Source: Leptospirillum ferrooxidans C2-3
GTDB lineage: Bacteria; Nitrospirota; Leptospirillia; Leptospirillales; Leptospirillaceae
NCBI RefSeq assembly: GCF_000284315.1
Contig: NC_017094.1
Span: 2,495,539-2,559,538 of the forward strand
Direction: 5' to 3'
Length of the DNA stretch: 64,000 nt
Shown here one piece after another: positions 16,527-25,852 of the stretch (its first letter is position 1; every line of letters starts with the position of its first letter). The notes beneath the pieces were generated by a model, which did no database searches, was not told the origin of the DNA, and saw nothing but the letters and a program-made list of their open reading frames with translations. A program made the translations under genes and the position numbers.

Positions 16527-16825
16527 GAGTGCCCATGAGGGTTCTTGAGTCCCACCCTTTCCTTTCGAAATGCGAGGGTCGTGGGGAAATCCGATCCATT
16601 CAGATGGCCCTGGTCGGAGCTCAGACGCCGGGAACATGGGTCATGGCCTTTCTGGGTCAGGCCCGCCAGGTTCTGACGGAGGATGAGGCAATGGAGATCA
16701 ATCTTGCCCTGGACGCCCTTGAGGCGGCATTTGCCGGGGAGACTGACTTTGAGCGCTTTTTTCCGGACATCCCTTCCCGCTCCTCCGGAGCGGCCAATGG
16801 ACTCACCGATGGAGAAAACCCATGA
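16517..16825 (+). CDS. hupF: Hydrogenase chaperone HupF (HypC paralogue)
   Basis: The 102-residue protein begins MCLGVPMRV, the HypC-family N-terminus in which Cys2 contacts the Fe-bearing partner. A longer C-terminal tail than in HypC and the location directly after hupD identify HupF. In Rhizobium HupF helps mature HupL under oxygen (family knowledge). A second, shorter HypC is encoded at 22496. Confidence 0.88.
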   Translation: MCLGVPMRVLESHPFLSKCEGRGEIRSIQMALVGAQTPGTWVMAFLGQARQVLTEDEAMEINLALDALEAAFAGETDFERFFPDIPSRSSGAANGLTDGENP

Positions 16826-17628
16826 GCATGACCTCCTCTCCGGACATTCCGGAACACACACGCATCACCCCCAGACTTTACGAATCCATGGTCGCCATTC
16901 AAGATCTGCTGGCAAAAGCCATCGAACACCCCGATGAAAGCTATGGGTTATCCCTTGAATCCCTCACGCCGGAAGAATGCGGCCACCTTGTCGAACTCTT
17001 GGGAGAAGGAGAGATCTCCGGGAGGATTCTTTCGGACGATCCGGAAAAAAAAGGCAAGGCACTCCATGTCCGGGAATCAAACTATCCAGGTCTATGGCTT
17101 CTGGGAAACAGTCCGGAGGGGTCTTCGAACGGAGTGGTCCTTTCGGAAATTGAGGTGGGAAGATCTCCCCGGCTTCTCCGCACAAAACCGGTCGTGGCGC
17201 CCGGCCTCGTCCCGGACGAGCGTTATGAAGGCCCACTCAAGCACCTCTTTCCCCATCTCATGAATGCTCGTCCACTCCTGGGCGAGTTGGCATGGCATCT
17301 TGAAAACCATTCCCCCCGAAAGGGGGCCCATAAAATCTTTCTGAACAAGCTTCCCCTGTCTGAAGCAGATGCCGAATGGATCGACCGGCTCTTGAAAGAA
17401 GACCGGATCTCTCTGGTCTCCAGGGGGTACGGAGCCTGCCAGATCCATTCGACTGCTTTTCCGGGTCTATGGAGGGTCCTCTACAAAAATCCGGAAGGAA
17501 TCCTGCTTCTCGATGCCATTTGTGTGACGGACGTTCCGGATGAGGTTGCGGCGACAGGGGAGGACATGACCGATGGTCTTCTCCAATATGAGGAATTTCT
17601 CAAATGGATCGCATCGGACCTTTCTTGA
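16822..17628 (+). CDS. hupH: Hydrogenase maturation protein HupH/HyaF
   Basis: The 268-residue protein contains two copies of the HupH C-terminal-domain pattern: NYPGLWLL with flanking residues near position 88, and TAFPGLWRVLYKNPEG near 215 followed by LLDAICVTDVPDEVAA. HupH/HyaF interacts with the small subunit during cluster assembly in O2-tolerant hydrogenases. It overlaps hupF by 4 bases and hupK by 25. Confidence 0.87.
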   Translation: MSMTSSPDIPEHTRITPRLYESMVAIQDLLAKAIEHPDESYGLSLESLTPEECGHLVELLGEGEISGRILSDDPEKKGKALHVRESNYPGLWLLGNSPEGSSNGVVLSEIEVGRSPRLLRTKPVVAPGLVPDERYEGPLKHLFPHLMNARPLLGELAWHLENHSPRKGAHKIFLNKLPLSEADAEWIDRLLKEDRISLVSRGYGACQIHSTAFPGLWRVLYKNPEGILLLDAICVTDVPDEVAATGEDMTDGLLQYEEFLKWIASDLS

Positions 17629-18785
17629 GACCGATCAAAACTCCAAAAGCTCCCCCCGGACTGATCGAGCTTTGTCTGGAGAGTGACCCGGGCGGGCCTT
17701 CGGGGAGGATCGGGATTGTTCCCAGGAACCTTTCCCATCTGAAACTTCTTGAGGGCATTGATGCCGGGAAGAGCCTCGCCCGGGTGGGATTTCTCTTCAC
17801 CCTTTGTCGCATGGCCCAGACCACCTTGGCCCGGGAAGCTTTATGCTGTGCCCAGTCACGGCCCATCCTTCCAAACGAGCGAAGAAAAGCCGAATGGATG
17901 GTCCTGAAAGAAAGTCTTCTCGAGTCGCTCAGAACCGTCCTGACTCTCCCCGGGACCTCTTTTTCTCCAAGCGGCTGGAACTTCGACGATTTTCGGGGGC
18001 TGGCCAACGGGGTACCCGACGAAAATCCCGACACACCCTTCTGGAGAGCTTTCCGGGAGATAAGCGAACGTTCTGTTTTCGGAGGTCCATCCTCCCGCTT
18101 CATGGAAATGGATTCGCCTGAACAATGGGACCAATGGGCGCAAAGTGGAAAAAAGGAAAAAAACACTCCGGTCTCCCTTCTGGCCCGGGAGCTTTTCAAA
18201 GAAAAACGAATGAAGAATGTTTTTTTTCCGGAAATGACAACACAGAGGATCATGGAGACCCGGGAGGTCATTATGGACAGTCTCCACAATGTTCACTTCC
18301 TGACCCACCCTCATCTTCGGGGAGTTTTTCATGAGACTGGACCCAAATCCAGAATGAGCTCCCATCCACTGGTCATCAGCCTGGATACAGAGCGTCCTCT
18401 TGCCGCCCGTCTCGCATCCCGGCTTCTTGAACTCGCCTCATGGGCAGCAGAAGGTCCCCGGATGGTCGGGAAAAGCCTTCTCTTCGGAATTGCCTCAGAA
18501 TCCACAGCCCCCGGGACCGGCCTGGCGTGGGCTGAAACAGCCCGTGGGGTTCTCGTCCACCTGGCGACTGTCCGCAACGGACAGACCGGGATCTACCGGA
18601 TCCTCGCCCCGACCGAATGGACCTTTCATCCGGAGGGAGGACCTTTTAAAAGATGGGTCAACAACTGGCATGGACTCTCCGGACCCTGCGAAGAATCGGG
18701 TGAAACGAATGAATTCTGGACAAGCCTCGATCAGGCGTTATGGATCTTCGACCCCTGCACCCCGGTCCGCTTGCCGGAGAGGTGA
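17604..18785 (+). CDS. hupK: Hydrogenase accessory protein HupK-like
   Basis: This 393-residue protein looks like a reduced copy of the hydrogenase large subunit. Its C-terminal third has YRILAPTEWTFHPEGGPF followed by IFDPCTPVRLPER, where only one cysteine of the DPCxxC pair remains. No N-terminal RICGxC motif is present. HupK/HoxV proteins have this character and are thought to act as a scaffold for the Fe(CN)2CO group before transfer to HupL. Position after hupH supports this. Sequence in the N-terminal two-thirds is weakly conserved, so the name rests on the C-terminus and context. Confidence 0.75.
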   Translation: MDRIGPFLRPIKTPKAPPGLIELCLESDPGGPSGRIGIVPRNLSHLKLLEGIDAGKSLARVGFLFTLCRMAQTTLAREALCCAQSRPILPNERRKAEWMVLKESLLESLRTVLTLPGTSFSPSGWNFDDFRGLANGVPDENPDTPFWRAFREISERSVFGGPSSRFMEMDSPEQWDQWAQSGKKEKNTPVSLLARELFKEKRMKNVFFPEMTTQRIMETREVIMDSLHNVHFLTHPHLRGVFHETGPKSRMSSHPLVISLDTERPLAARLASRLLELASWAAEGPRMVGKSLLFGIASESTAPGTGLAWAETARGVLVHLATVRNGQTGIYRILAPTEWTFHPEGGPFKRWVNNWHGLSGPCEESGETNEFWTSLDQALWIFDPCTPVRLPER

Positions 18786-18803
18786 AGACGGGAGGACGGA
18801 AAA

Positions 18804-19145
18804 ATGCATGAACTATCACTTGCAACAAGCCTTCTAGAGCTATTGGAGGAGCGGGCCTTACTCGACGCCTTCAGCCGGGTTCAGAAGATCGTTCTGAAAG
18901 TGGGAGAACTGTCCGGGGTATCGATTCCGGCCCTCCGCCAGGGCTTTGAGTTTGCCACGAAAGGGACCCTCGCAGAAGGGGCGAAAATGGATATCATCGA
19001 ACCCCCCGGATCAGGCTGGTGCTTCACCTGCGAACGGACCGTTCCGCTCAGGGATCCCTTCCGAAGCTGTCCGTATTGCGGAAAAAGCGCTGTCACACCA
19101 ACCGGTGGAATGGAATTCATGGTCGTGGAACTTGTGGTCCTGTAA
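18804..19145 (+). CDS. hypA: Nickel chaperone HypA
   Basis: The 113-residue protein begins MHEL, whose His2 binds nickel. A rubredoxin-like zinc site follows as CFTC and CPYC in the C-terminal half. HypA delivers Ni together with HypB to the large-subunit precursor. It heads the hyp block directly after hupK. Confidence 0.95.
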   Translation: MHELSLATSLLELLEERALLDAFSRVQKIVLKVGELSGVSIPALRQGFEFATKGTLAEGAKMDIIEPPGSGWCFTCERTVPLRDPFRSCPYCGKSAVTPTGGMEFMVVELVVL

Positions 19146-19224
19146 AAATGCGTTCACCGGGTGCATTCGCACCCATAGTACTGGCTGATCAGATCATGTG
19201 TTGCTGAAGACACAAGGGGGCTTT

Positions 19225-20037
19225 ATGTGTATCGATTGCGGCTGCACCTCATCCAATGAGAGCCATTCCCATGAACATGATGGCCATAGCCATGATCATC
19301 GAAATCACTCCACTTCTTCCAATCTCCACTCCACAACCCGTCGCATCAGCCTGGAACAGGACGTTCTCGCCGCCAACAACCGGCTGGCTGCTGAAAACCG
19401 GCGTTTCTTCCAGGAAAAAAGAATTCTGCCTCTAAATATTCTCTCGAGCCCCGGAACCGGAAAAACAACCCTCATAGAACAGACCGTTCTGGCACTCGAG
19501 AGACGGTCCCGGGCAGGAAGTCAGTCCTTCCCACTGGCCGTCATCGAGGGAGACCAAGCAACAAGCAGGGATAGCGACCGAATCAGACAGCTGGGAATTC
19601 CGGCAATCCAGATCAACACGGGAAAAGGGTGCCACCTCGACGCCCATCAGATCGGTCACGCCTCCCGGGATCTTCCTCTTTCTCCCGGGCTGGTTCTCTT
19701 CATCGAAAATATCGGCAATCTCGTCTGTCCCGCTCTTTTTGATCTGGGAGAGTCGGCCAGGGTTGTCCTTTTCTCCGTCACCGAAGGAGAGGACAAGCCC
19801 ATCAAGTATCCCCAGATGTTCCAGCTGGCCGATCTCGTCCTCATGACAAAGACCGACCTCCTTCCTCATCTCGACTTCGATCGGGAGATGGCGCTGAACT
19901 ACATCCGGGCGATCAATCCCGAGGCAACGATCCTCGAGGTGTCCGCCAAATCGGGAGCCGGTCTGGAGAAATGGATCGAATGGATCTTTTCTCTCGAAAA
20001 ACGGGTGTGCGATCCCGTTATGAGAACGGACGCATAG
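19225..20037 (+). CDS. hypB: Nickel-binding GTPase HypB
   Basis: The ATG at 19225 follows AAGGGGG. The 270-residue protein opens with CIDCGC (high-affinity Ni site) and then a His-rich stretch with eight histidines between residues 14 and 36. The GTPase core has LSSPGTGKTTLIEQ (P-loop), the IEGDQATSRD switch, IENIGNLVCPALFDLGE and TKTDLL. The His-rich part suggests nickel storage as well as delivery. It overlaps hypF by one base. Confidence 0.95.
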   Translation: MCIDCGCTSSNESHSHEHDGHSHDHRNHSTSSNLHSTTRRISLEQDVLAANNRLAAENRRFFQEKRILPLNILSSPGTGKTTLIEQTVLALERRSRAGSQSFPLAVIEGDQATSRDSDRIRQLGIPAIQINTGKGCHLDAHQIGHASRDLPLSPGLVLFIENIGNLVCPALFDLGESARVVLFSVTEGEDKPIKYPQMFQLADLVLMTKTDLLPHLDFDREMALNYIRAINPEATILEVSAKSGAGLEKWIEWIFSLEKRVCDPVMRTDA

Positions 20038-22523
20038 TGGACCCGACGGCCCTCCACCAAACTCCTCACAGGATAGGAGATCCATTTCTTCCGAAATCCG
20101 GACAGCCATTTTGCTCCTCCGAAAGGGTTCGTCTGGTTATTTCCGGACAGGTTCAGGGAGTGGGCTTTCGTCCATTTGTTTTTAGTCTTGCCAGCTCCCT
20201 CGGGCTGACAGGATTCATTTTAAATGATTCCCGTGGGGTGACGATCGAGGTTCAGGGCGATAGGAAAGCGCTTTCAGAGTTCTCGTTACAGCTTGAGCTC
20301 CAAAAACCGTCCGTTTCCCGCATTGACAGCCTCCGACGGGAAAATGTGGCAGCTTGCCCGGAAGAGTCGAGTTTTTTGATCCGGATCTCTCCGGCGTTTG
20401 ACGAAAACACTCGTGGGACCAGCTTTGATTCCCTTCTTCCGGATACTGCCACCTGCCCGGATTGCCTTACCGAACTGTTCGAACCGAAAAACCGCCGGTA
20501 TCAATATCCTCTAATTTCATGCACCAGATGCGGCCCCCGATTTTCAATCGCCATCAAACCCCCGTTCGATCGTGTCCGGACGACTCTCGAGAGATTTCCC
20601 CTCTGCATTCAATGCCAAAAAGAATTTGAAGACCCCGGAAACCGCCGTTTTCATGCCCAGACCATCGGATGCCCAATGTGCGGACCGAAAACACACTTTC
20701 TTGACGGAGAGGGAAATCCGGTTTCCGGTGGAGACCCGGTACAAAATGTCCTCCAGGCACTTCTGAAGGGAGAGGTGATCGCGATCAAGGGTATCGGGGG
20801 GTATCACCTGGCTGGGGATGCCAGGAACCGGGAGACCGTAACCCGAATCCGCAACCTGAAAAACCGCCCGAATAAACCGCTGGCTGTCATGACGGGAGAT
20901 CTATGGACAGCATCCATGCTTGCCCATATGGGGATCCTTGCCAAAAAAGCGCTTCTTTCCCCCGAGAGACCGATCGTCCTGCTTCCGATCAAAAAAAATG
21001 GCCCTCTTCCGTATGATCTGATCGCTCCGGATCTTGACCGAATAGGGGTTTTTCTCCCCTGCACTCCAATCCAGCACCTTCTCTTCGGAAAAGGGTCCTT
21101 TCACCTTCCGGACTCGAGGGAACCGCTGGCGCTGGTCATGACTAGCGCCAACGCCGAGGGAGAGCCGATCGCTCTCGCAGAAAAAGAGGTCCTGAAGATC
21201 TTCGCAGGCAAGATCGATGGATTTCTCATACATGACCGGATCATTCACCATCGTCAAGACGACAGCCTGATCTGCGCGGATGGAAACAACCGGATTCTTC
21301 TCAGACGAGCCCGGGGCTGGGTCCCACAAGCCTTCCCCGTCGGGAAGAAAAGATCTTCCTCCCCAAGAACAGACTCTCCAGAACCCTTCGTTCTCGCACT
21401 GGGAGGACAGATGAAAACCGCCCCATGCCAGATCAGGGAGGGAAAGGCTCTTGTTTTTCCCCATATGGGCGATCTGGACGGGGAGAGATCCAGAGAGGAA
21501 TACCGCTCTTCTGTCCGTACTTTCCTTCACGCACAAGGTGCGACTCCGACCGCCCTCGCCTGCGATCTCCATCCGGATTTTTACACGACCAGGATGGCTT
21601 TTGAATGGGGGCAGGAGTGGGGAGTTCCGGTGATCCCCGTCGGCCACCATCACGCACACATCGCATCGGTGATGGCCGATCGGGGTCTCAAAGGACCTGT
21701 TCTTGGAATAGCCCTGGACGGATTTGGAATGGGAGTCGATCAAACCCCCTGGGGAGGGGAGCTTCTTCGGGTTGACCAAACGGACGCCTTCCGTCTGGGT
21801 CACTTCAGGACCCTGTTCCTTCCGGGAGGAGACAGGGTTCCCCGCGAACCCTGGCGCATGGGGGTCTCCGCACTTTGCGCCCTTGGTCGGGGGGAAGATG
21901 CCGAAAAAATCTTCTCCCACCCCCAGGCGCATGATCTTGCAAATCACCTCAAAAGCGCCGGGCAGACCTTTTTCCCCAAGACATCGAGCGCCGGACGGCT
22001 CTTTGACGCGGCATACGCACTTCTTGGGGGAAAAGAGCAGCTGGACCATGAAGGACAAGGAGCCATGGAGCTTGAGGTATGGGCACGATCTTTCAGAGGC
22101 CAGAACCAGGAGACAGGGAACGGATATGTGATCAGTGAAGCGGACGGTCAGGGAATTCTTGACTTTCTTCCCCTCCTTGAAAAACTACGGATGGAGAGAA
22201 AAAAGGAAAAGGGCGCGGCACTCTTTCATGAGACACTCTCACTCGGAGTTCGGGACTTTGCGGTTTGGGGGAGAGAACGGACCGGAATACGTTCAATCGT
22301 CCTTTCCGGGGGGGTTTTCCAAAATACCCTTCTCTCCCGGCGGGTATCGGCTCTTTTGGGACAATCGGGATTTTCCGTTTACAGACCGCTCCGGGTTCCG
22401 ACAAATGACGGAGGTCTGTCTTTGGGGCAGGCGTGGGTCGCATTGAGCAGGATCCTGACAGATATCCGGATCAAAAAGATTGAAAGGAGAATCGAATGTG
22501 TCTTGCCATTCCGGCATGCGTAA
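20037..22523 (+). CDS. hypF: Carbamoyltransferase HypF
   Basis: HypF turns carbamoyl phosphate into the thiocarbamate that becomes cyanide on HypE. Domains in order are acylphosphatase (GQVQGVGFRPFVFSLA), two zinc-finger pairs (CPDC..CTRC and CIQC..CPMC), a YrdC-like domain, and a Kae1-like domain with VGHHHAHIASVMADRG. I use the GTG at 20037, which overlaps the hypB stop, giving 828 residues; the frame is open back to 19971 inside hypB. It overlaps hypC by 28 bases. Confidence 0.93.
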   Translation: MDPTALHQTPHRIGDPFLPKSGQPFCSSERVRLVISGQVQGVGFRPFVFSLASSLGLTGFILNDSRGVTIEVQGDRKALSEFSLQLELQKPSVSRIDSLRRENVAACPEESSFLIRISPAFDENTRGTSFDSLLPDTATCPDCLTELFEPKNRRYQYPLISCTRCGPRFSIAIKPPFDRVRTTLERFPLCIQCQKEFEDPGNRRFHAQTIGCPMCGPKTHFLDGEGNPVSGGDPVQNVLQALLKGEVIAIKGIGGYHLAGDARNRETVTRIRNLKNRPNKPLAVMTGDLWTASMLAHMGILAKKALLSPERPIVLLPIKKNGPLPYDLIAPDLDRIGVFLPCTPIQHLLFGKGSFHLPDSREPLALVMTSANAEGEPIALAEKEVLKIFAGKIDGFLIHDRIIHHRQDDSLICADGNNRILLRRARGWVPQAFPVGKKRSSSPRTDSPEPFVLALGGQMKTAPCQIREGKALVFPHMGDLDGERSREEYRSSVRTFLHAQGATPTALACDLHPDFYTTRMAFEWGQEWGVPVIPVGHHHAHIASVMADRGLKGPVLGIALDGFGMGVDQTPWGGELLRVDQTDAFRLGHFRTLFLPGGDRVPREPWRMGVSALCALGRGEDAEKIFSHPQAHDLANHLKSAGQTFFPKTSSAGRLFDAAYALLGGKEQLDHEGQGAMELEVWARSFRGQNQETGNGYVISEADGQGILDFLPLLEKLRMERKKEKGAALFHETLSLGVRDFAVWGRERTGIRSIVLSGGVFQNTLLSRRVSALLGQSGFSVYRPLRVPTNDGGLSLGQAWVALSRILTDIRIKKIERRIECVLPFRHA

Positions 22524-22726
22524 CGGAAAAACTGGACGAGTCCCGGGTCCGGGTGAGTCTTGGAGGGATCGAGCAGGAGGTTTCGACCATTCTTCTTGAT
22601 TCGGTGGATATCGGGGATTATCTCATTGTTCATGTGGGATTTGCCCTGGGCAAAATCGACAGCGGAGAAGCTCTTGAAACGCTGGAATTGATGAAGGATT
22701 GGCCAGAAACCGGAACGGCTTCATGA
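22496..22726 (+). CDS. hypC: Hydrogenase chaperone HypC
   Basis: The 76-residue protein begins MCLAIPACV and contains VSLGGIEQEVSTILLD and GDYLIVHVGFALGKID, the standard HypC beta-barrel. It works with HypD to assemble and deliver the Fe(CN)2CO unit. Compared with HupF (16517) it is the general-purpose member. Its start overlaps the hypF end and its stop overlaps the hypD start. Confidence 0.95.
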   Translation: MCLAIPACVTEKLDESRVRVSLGGIEQEVSTILLDSVDIGDYLIVHVGFALGKIDSGEALETLELMKDWPETGTAS

Positions 22727-23865
22727 AGGCCTCCCTCCGGTTCATTGAAGAGTTTCGGGATCCTCCGACAGGGCTCTCCCTTATCGCACACCTGAAGAAA
22801 GCCGTGACCCGTCCGATACGGCTGATGGAATTCTGCGGTGGACACACCCATGCCTTCTATCGTTTTGGTCTTCTGGATCTTCTGCCCGAAAAGATCCGCA
22901 TGATCCACGGACCTGGCTGCCCGGTTTGCATTCTTCCCATGGGACGCATCGATGCCGCCATTGACCTCGCCCTTCGACCGGAAGTGATCCTCGTCACTTA
23001 CGGAGATGTCCTCCGTGTCCCGGGATCGGCCGGCATGACGCTCATGAAGGCCAGATCCCGGGGGGCCGATGTCCGGATCATCTATTCGGCCGTTGAAGCT
23101 CTCGCTCTGGCCCGGAAATACCCGGAAAGAAAAGTCGTCTTTTTTGCCATCGGCTTTGAAACGACGACTCCTCCAACAGCCGCAGTGCTCATTGAAGCGC
23201 GACAATCCGGTCTTGGAAACTTTTTCGTGTTCGCCAATCATGTCATGACGCCTCCGGCCATGCGGGCCATCTTGTCGAACCAGAAATCAGGAGCCGAGCT
23301 CGACGGCATTATCGGACCATCCCACGTCAGCACCGTCATCGGGTCAGATGCATATTCTTTTGTCGCCGACGAATTCCACATCCCTGTCGTTATCGCCGGA
23401 TTCGAACCGCTGGATATTCTTCTCGCATTAAAAATGCTTGCAAATCAGATTTCCGGCCATCAGGCCATTGTGGAAAACGAATACCGCCGGGCGGTCACTC
23501 CCAAGGGAAATCCACTGGCCCAGAAGCTGGTCGGGGAGGTCTTTCAGACGGCTTCCTCTTTCGAATGGCGGGGACTTGGCATCCTTGGCGAGAGTTCTCT
23601 GGAAATACGCCCGGAATATTCAGCCCACGATGCGCTTTGCCAATTTGATATCACCATCACTGCGATCTCCGATCCGAAAGCCTGTGAGTGCGGAGAGATC
23701 CTCAAAGGGCTGAAACGCCCTCGGGACTGCCGGATCTTTGGAACTCTCTGCACCCCGGACACACCTGTCGGTTCATGCATGGTCAGCGCCGAAGGAGCCT
23801 GCGCCGCGGCCTATCACTATGGATCCGGGACTGTTGCCAAAAATGCCGGGGAGATCCTCCATTGA
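22723..23865 (+). CDS. hypD: Hydrogenase maturation Fe-S protein HypD
   Basis: The ATG at 22723 overlaps the hypC stop (ATGA). The 380-residue protein has the conserved motifs LMEFCGGHTHAFYRFG, IHGPGCPVCILPMGRID and FFAIGFETTTPPTA, then GPSHVSTVIG, and C-terminal cysteines (ACECGEILKG, GTLCTPDTPVGSCMVS) for its [4Fe-4S] cluster. HypD is the scaffold for Fe(CN)2CO assembly. Confidence 0.95.
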   Translation: MKASLRFIEEFRDPPTGLSLIAHLKKAVTRPIRLMEFCGGHTHAFYRFGLLDLLPEKIRMIHGPGCPVCILPMGRIDAAIDLALRPEVILVTYGDVLRVPGSAGMTLMKARSRGADVRIIYSAVEALALARKYPERKVVFFAIGFETTTPPTAAVLIEARQSGLGNFFVFANHVMTPPAMRAILSNQKSGAELDGIIGPSHVSTVIGSDAYSFVADEFHIPVVIAGFEPLDILLALKMLANQISGHQAIVENEYRRAVTPKGNPLAQKLVGEVFQTASSFEWRGLGILGESSLEIRPEYSAHDALCQFDITITAISDPKACECGEILKGLKRPRDCRIFGTLCTPDTPVGSCMVSAEGACAAAYHYGSGTVAKNAGEILH

Positions 23866-24932
23866 GCGCCTCTTCCGGAAGGCGCCACCACGGAGCTCCT
23901 ATCGACCGGGAAAAGGGGCTCATCGAGATGGTTCACGGAAGCGGAGGAAGAGCCTCGGCGCAGCTTGTCGACGAGATTTTCCTTCCGGCCTTCGACAATC
24001 AGTGGCTCAGGCCGCTTGGAGATCAGGCCAGGATTTTGTTGGAGGGCGGGCCCTGGACCATGACGACCGACTCCTATGTCATTACTCCCTATTTCTTCCC
24101 GGGAGGAGATATTGGATCTCTTGCGGTTCACGGGACGGTCAACGATCTCTCCATGGGAGGAGCCGTTCCGTTGTACCTGACCGCGGCCTTCATTCTTGAG
24201 GAAGGCTTTCCGATAAAGGACCTCGCCACCATCACAAACAGCATGGCCCTTGCCGCAAAGGAGGCAGGTGTCGCACTCGTGACCGGCGACACCAAGGTTG
24301 TCGAGAAAGGAAAAGGCGGAGATGGCATCTACATCAATACCTCAGGAATCGGCCGAATCCCGGAAGGAGTTTATCTGGACCCCTCGAAGATCCGACCGGG
24401 AGACACGATTCTGCTCTCGGGATCCATCGGTGATCACGGCAGCGCTGTTCTCGCCGCCAGAGAAAATTGGGGGCTCTCCACATCGCTTCTTTCGGATTCA
24501 GCATCACTCCATGGCCTGGTGGCCTGCATGCTCGAATCCGCTCCCGGACTTGTCTGTCTGAGGGATCCGACGAGGGGAGGTGTTGCCACTTCTCTCAATG
24601 AATGGGCCCAGACGGCCGGAGTCGACCTTTTGATCGACGAAGAACGACTCCCTGTCCGAGAGGAGGTTCGGGGAATCTGCGAGCTCCTGGGGCTCGATCC
24701 CCTGTATCTCGCAAACGAAGGGAAACTTCTGGCGGTATGCAGGAAACAGGATGCCGACAGGCTTCTTTTGACCATGAAGAATCATCCATTGGGCCGGAAC
24801 TCGGTTATTTTGGGTCATGTCACGGGAGAAGCCCCAAACGGTCGGAGCGGTCAGGTTCGTATGACCACTCCCATGGGAGGCACCCGGATGGTGGACTGGC
24901 TGCGGGGAGATCCCCTTCCACGGATCTGCTGA
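23862..24932 (+). CDS. hypE: Carbamoyl dehydratase HypE
   Basis: A TTG at 23862 overlaps the hypD stop and gives 356 residues. The N-terminal PurM-like part has VHGSGGRASAQLVDEIF and TDSYVITPYFFPGGDIG. The C-terminus ends PRIC, in which the terminal cysteine accepts the carbamoyl group and is dehydrated to thiocyanate. It is the last hyp gene and is followed after 13 bases by the nickel permease. Confidence 0.94.
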   Translation: MSASSGRRHHGAPIDREKGLIEMVHGSGGRASAQLVDEIFLPAFDNQWLRPLGDQARILLEGGPWTMTTDSYVITPYFFPGGDIGSLAVHGTVNDLSMGGAVPLYLTAAFILEEGFPIKDLATITNSMALAAKEAGVALVTGDTKVVEKGKGGDGIYINTSGIGRIPEGVYLDPSKIRPGDTILLSGSIGDHGSAVLAARENWGLSTSLLSDSASLHGLVACMLESAPGLVCLRDPTRGGVATSLNEWAQTAGVDLLIDEERLPVREEVRGICELLGLDPLYLANEGKLLAVCRKQDADRLLLTMKNHPLGRNSVILGHVTGEAPNGRSGQVRMTTPMGGTRMVDWLRGDPLPRIC

Positions 24933-24945
24933 GAAAGGAATTCCG

Positions 24946-25779
24946 ATGTCACTTGAAACAGGGTTGTTATCTTCGTCAGGAACAATTCACCAGGGCTCCA
25001 TCGTCCTCATCATGATGGCTCTGATCATGGGTTTCCGACATGGTCTGGATCCTGACCATCTCACAGCGATCGATGCCATCTTGCGCTTTCAGGCGAGCCG
25101 CAAACACCGGCTTGTCCGGTGGGCAGGCCTGTACTTCTCCCTGGGACACGGGATTGTCGTCATGGGGATCGGCCTTACTGTCCCGGCTCTCTCCCTCCAC
25201 TGGAAAACCCCGACAGGACTGATTCTTTTCGGAGGACTGTTTTCCGCAACTTTTCTTCTGGGTATGGCCGGGATGAACACCATGGCACTGGTCCGTTCGG
25301 ATTCGTCAAAGCCTTTCGTCCCGGCAGGTCTCCGATCGCGATTTCTTCTCCGATACGTTCCTCTCGAACGTCCGCTGTTCATTCTTCTTTTGGGAATGAT
25401 GTTCGCCGTCTCATTCGATACGATCTCCCAGACTCTGGTTTTCTCCTGGGCCGCCTCCGGGTTGGGGGGAATAAGGGAAACCCTTTTGGTCGGGCTGGCC
25501 TTTATCATCGGTATGGTCTTGTCCGATGGAACAAACGGATTGTGGATCGCCCGTCTGATTTCCCGGGCGGACCGGCAAGGCGTCCGTATTTCCCGGACAA
25601 TGGGATGGACCGTTGTCTCCTTAAGCCTTTTCGTCGGTCTTTATATTCTGTCTTCAACCCTTTTCCCGTCGCTCCCGCTCGGAACTCCCATCCTTGATAC
25701 CGGAATCGGACTCGGGGTCATCCTCTGCCTTTCCCTGTCTTATATGGTCGTTGATATGAGAATCCCGCCTGGTCAATAA
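24946..25779 (+). CDS. NiCoT-family nickel/cobalt permease
   Basis: The 277-residue membrane protein has several hydrophobic segments and a GFRHGLDPDHLTAID motif at residues 25-40. This corresponds to the NiCoT signature RHAxDADHI in transmembrane segment 2. A second family segment, LGMMFAVSFDTISQT, is also present. Linkage to hypE points to nickel for hydrogenase, though the cobalamin genes downstream make cobalt a possible second substrate. Confidence 0.88.
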   Translation: MSLETGLLSSSGTIHQGSIVLIMMALIMGFRHGLDPDHLTAIDAILRFQASRKHRLVRWAGLYFSLGHGIVVMGIGLTVPALSLHWKTPTGLILFGGLFSATFLLGMAGMNTMALVRSDSSKPFVPAGLRSRFLLRYVPLERPLFILLLGMMFAVSFDTISQTLVFSWAASGLGGIRETLLVGLAFIIGMVLSDGTNGLWIARLISRADRQGVRISRTMGWTVVSLSLFVGLYILSSTLFPSLPLGTPILDTGIGLGVILCLSLSYMVVDMRIPPGQ

Positions 25780-25852
25780 TCAACAGGAATTTCCCGAAAA
25801 CATGGACGATTTTGAATAGCCACCCCGGATTTCTGAAGAATGGGTCCTAAAA

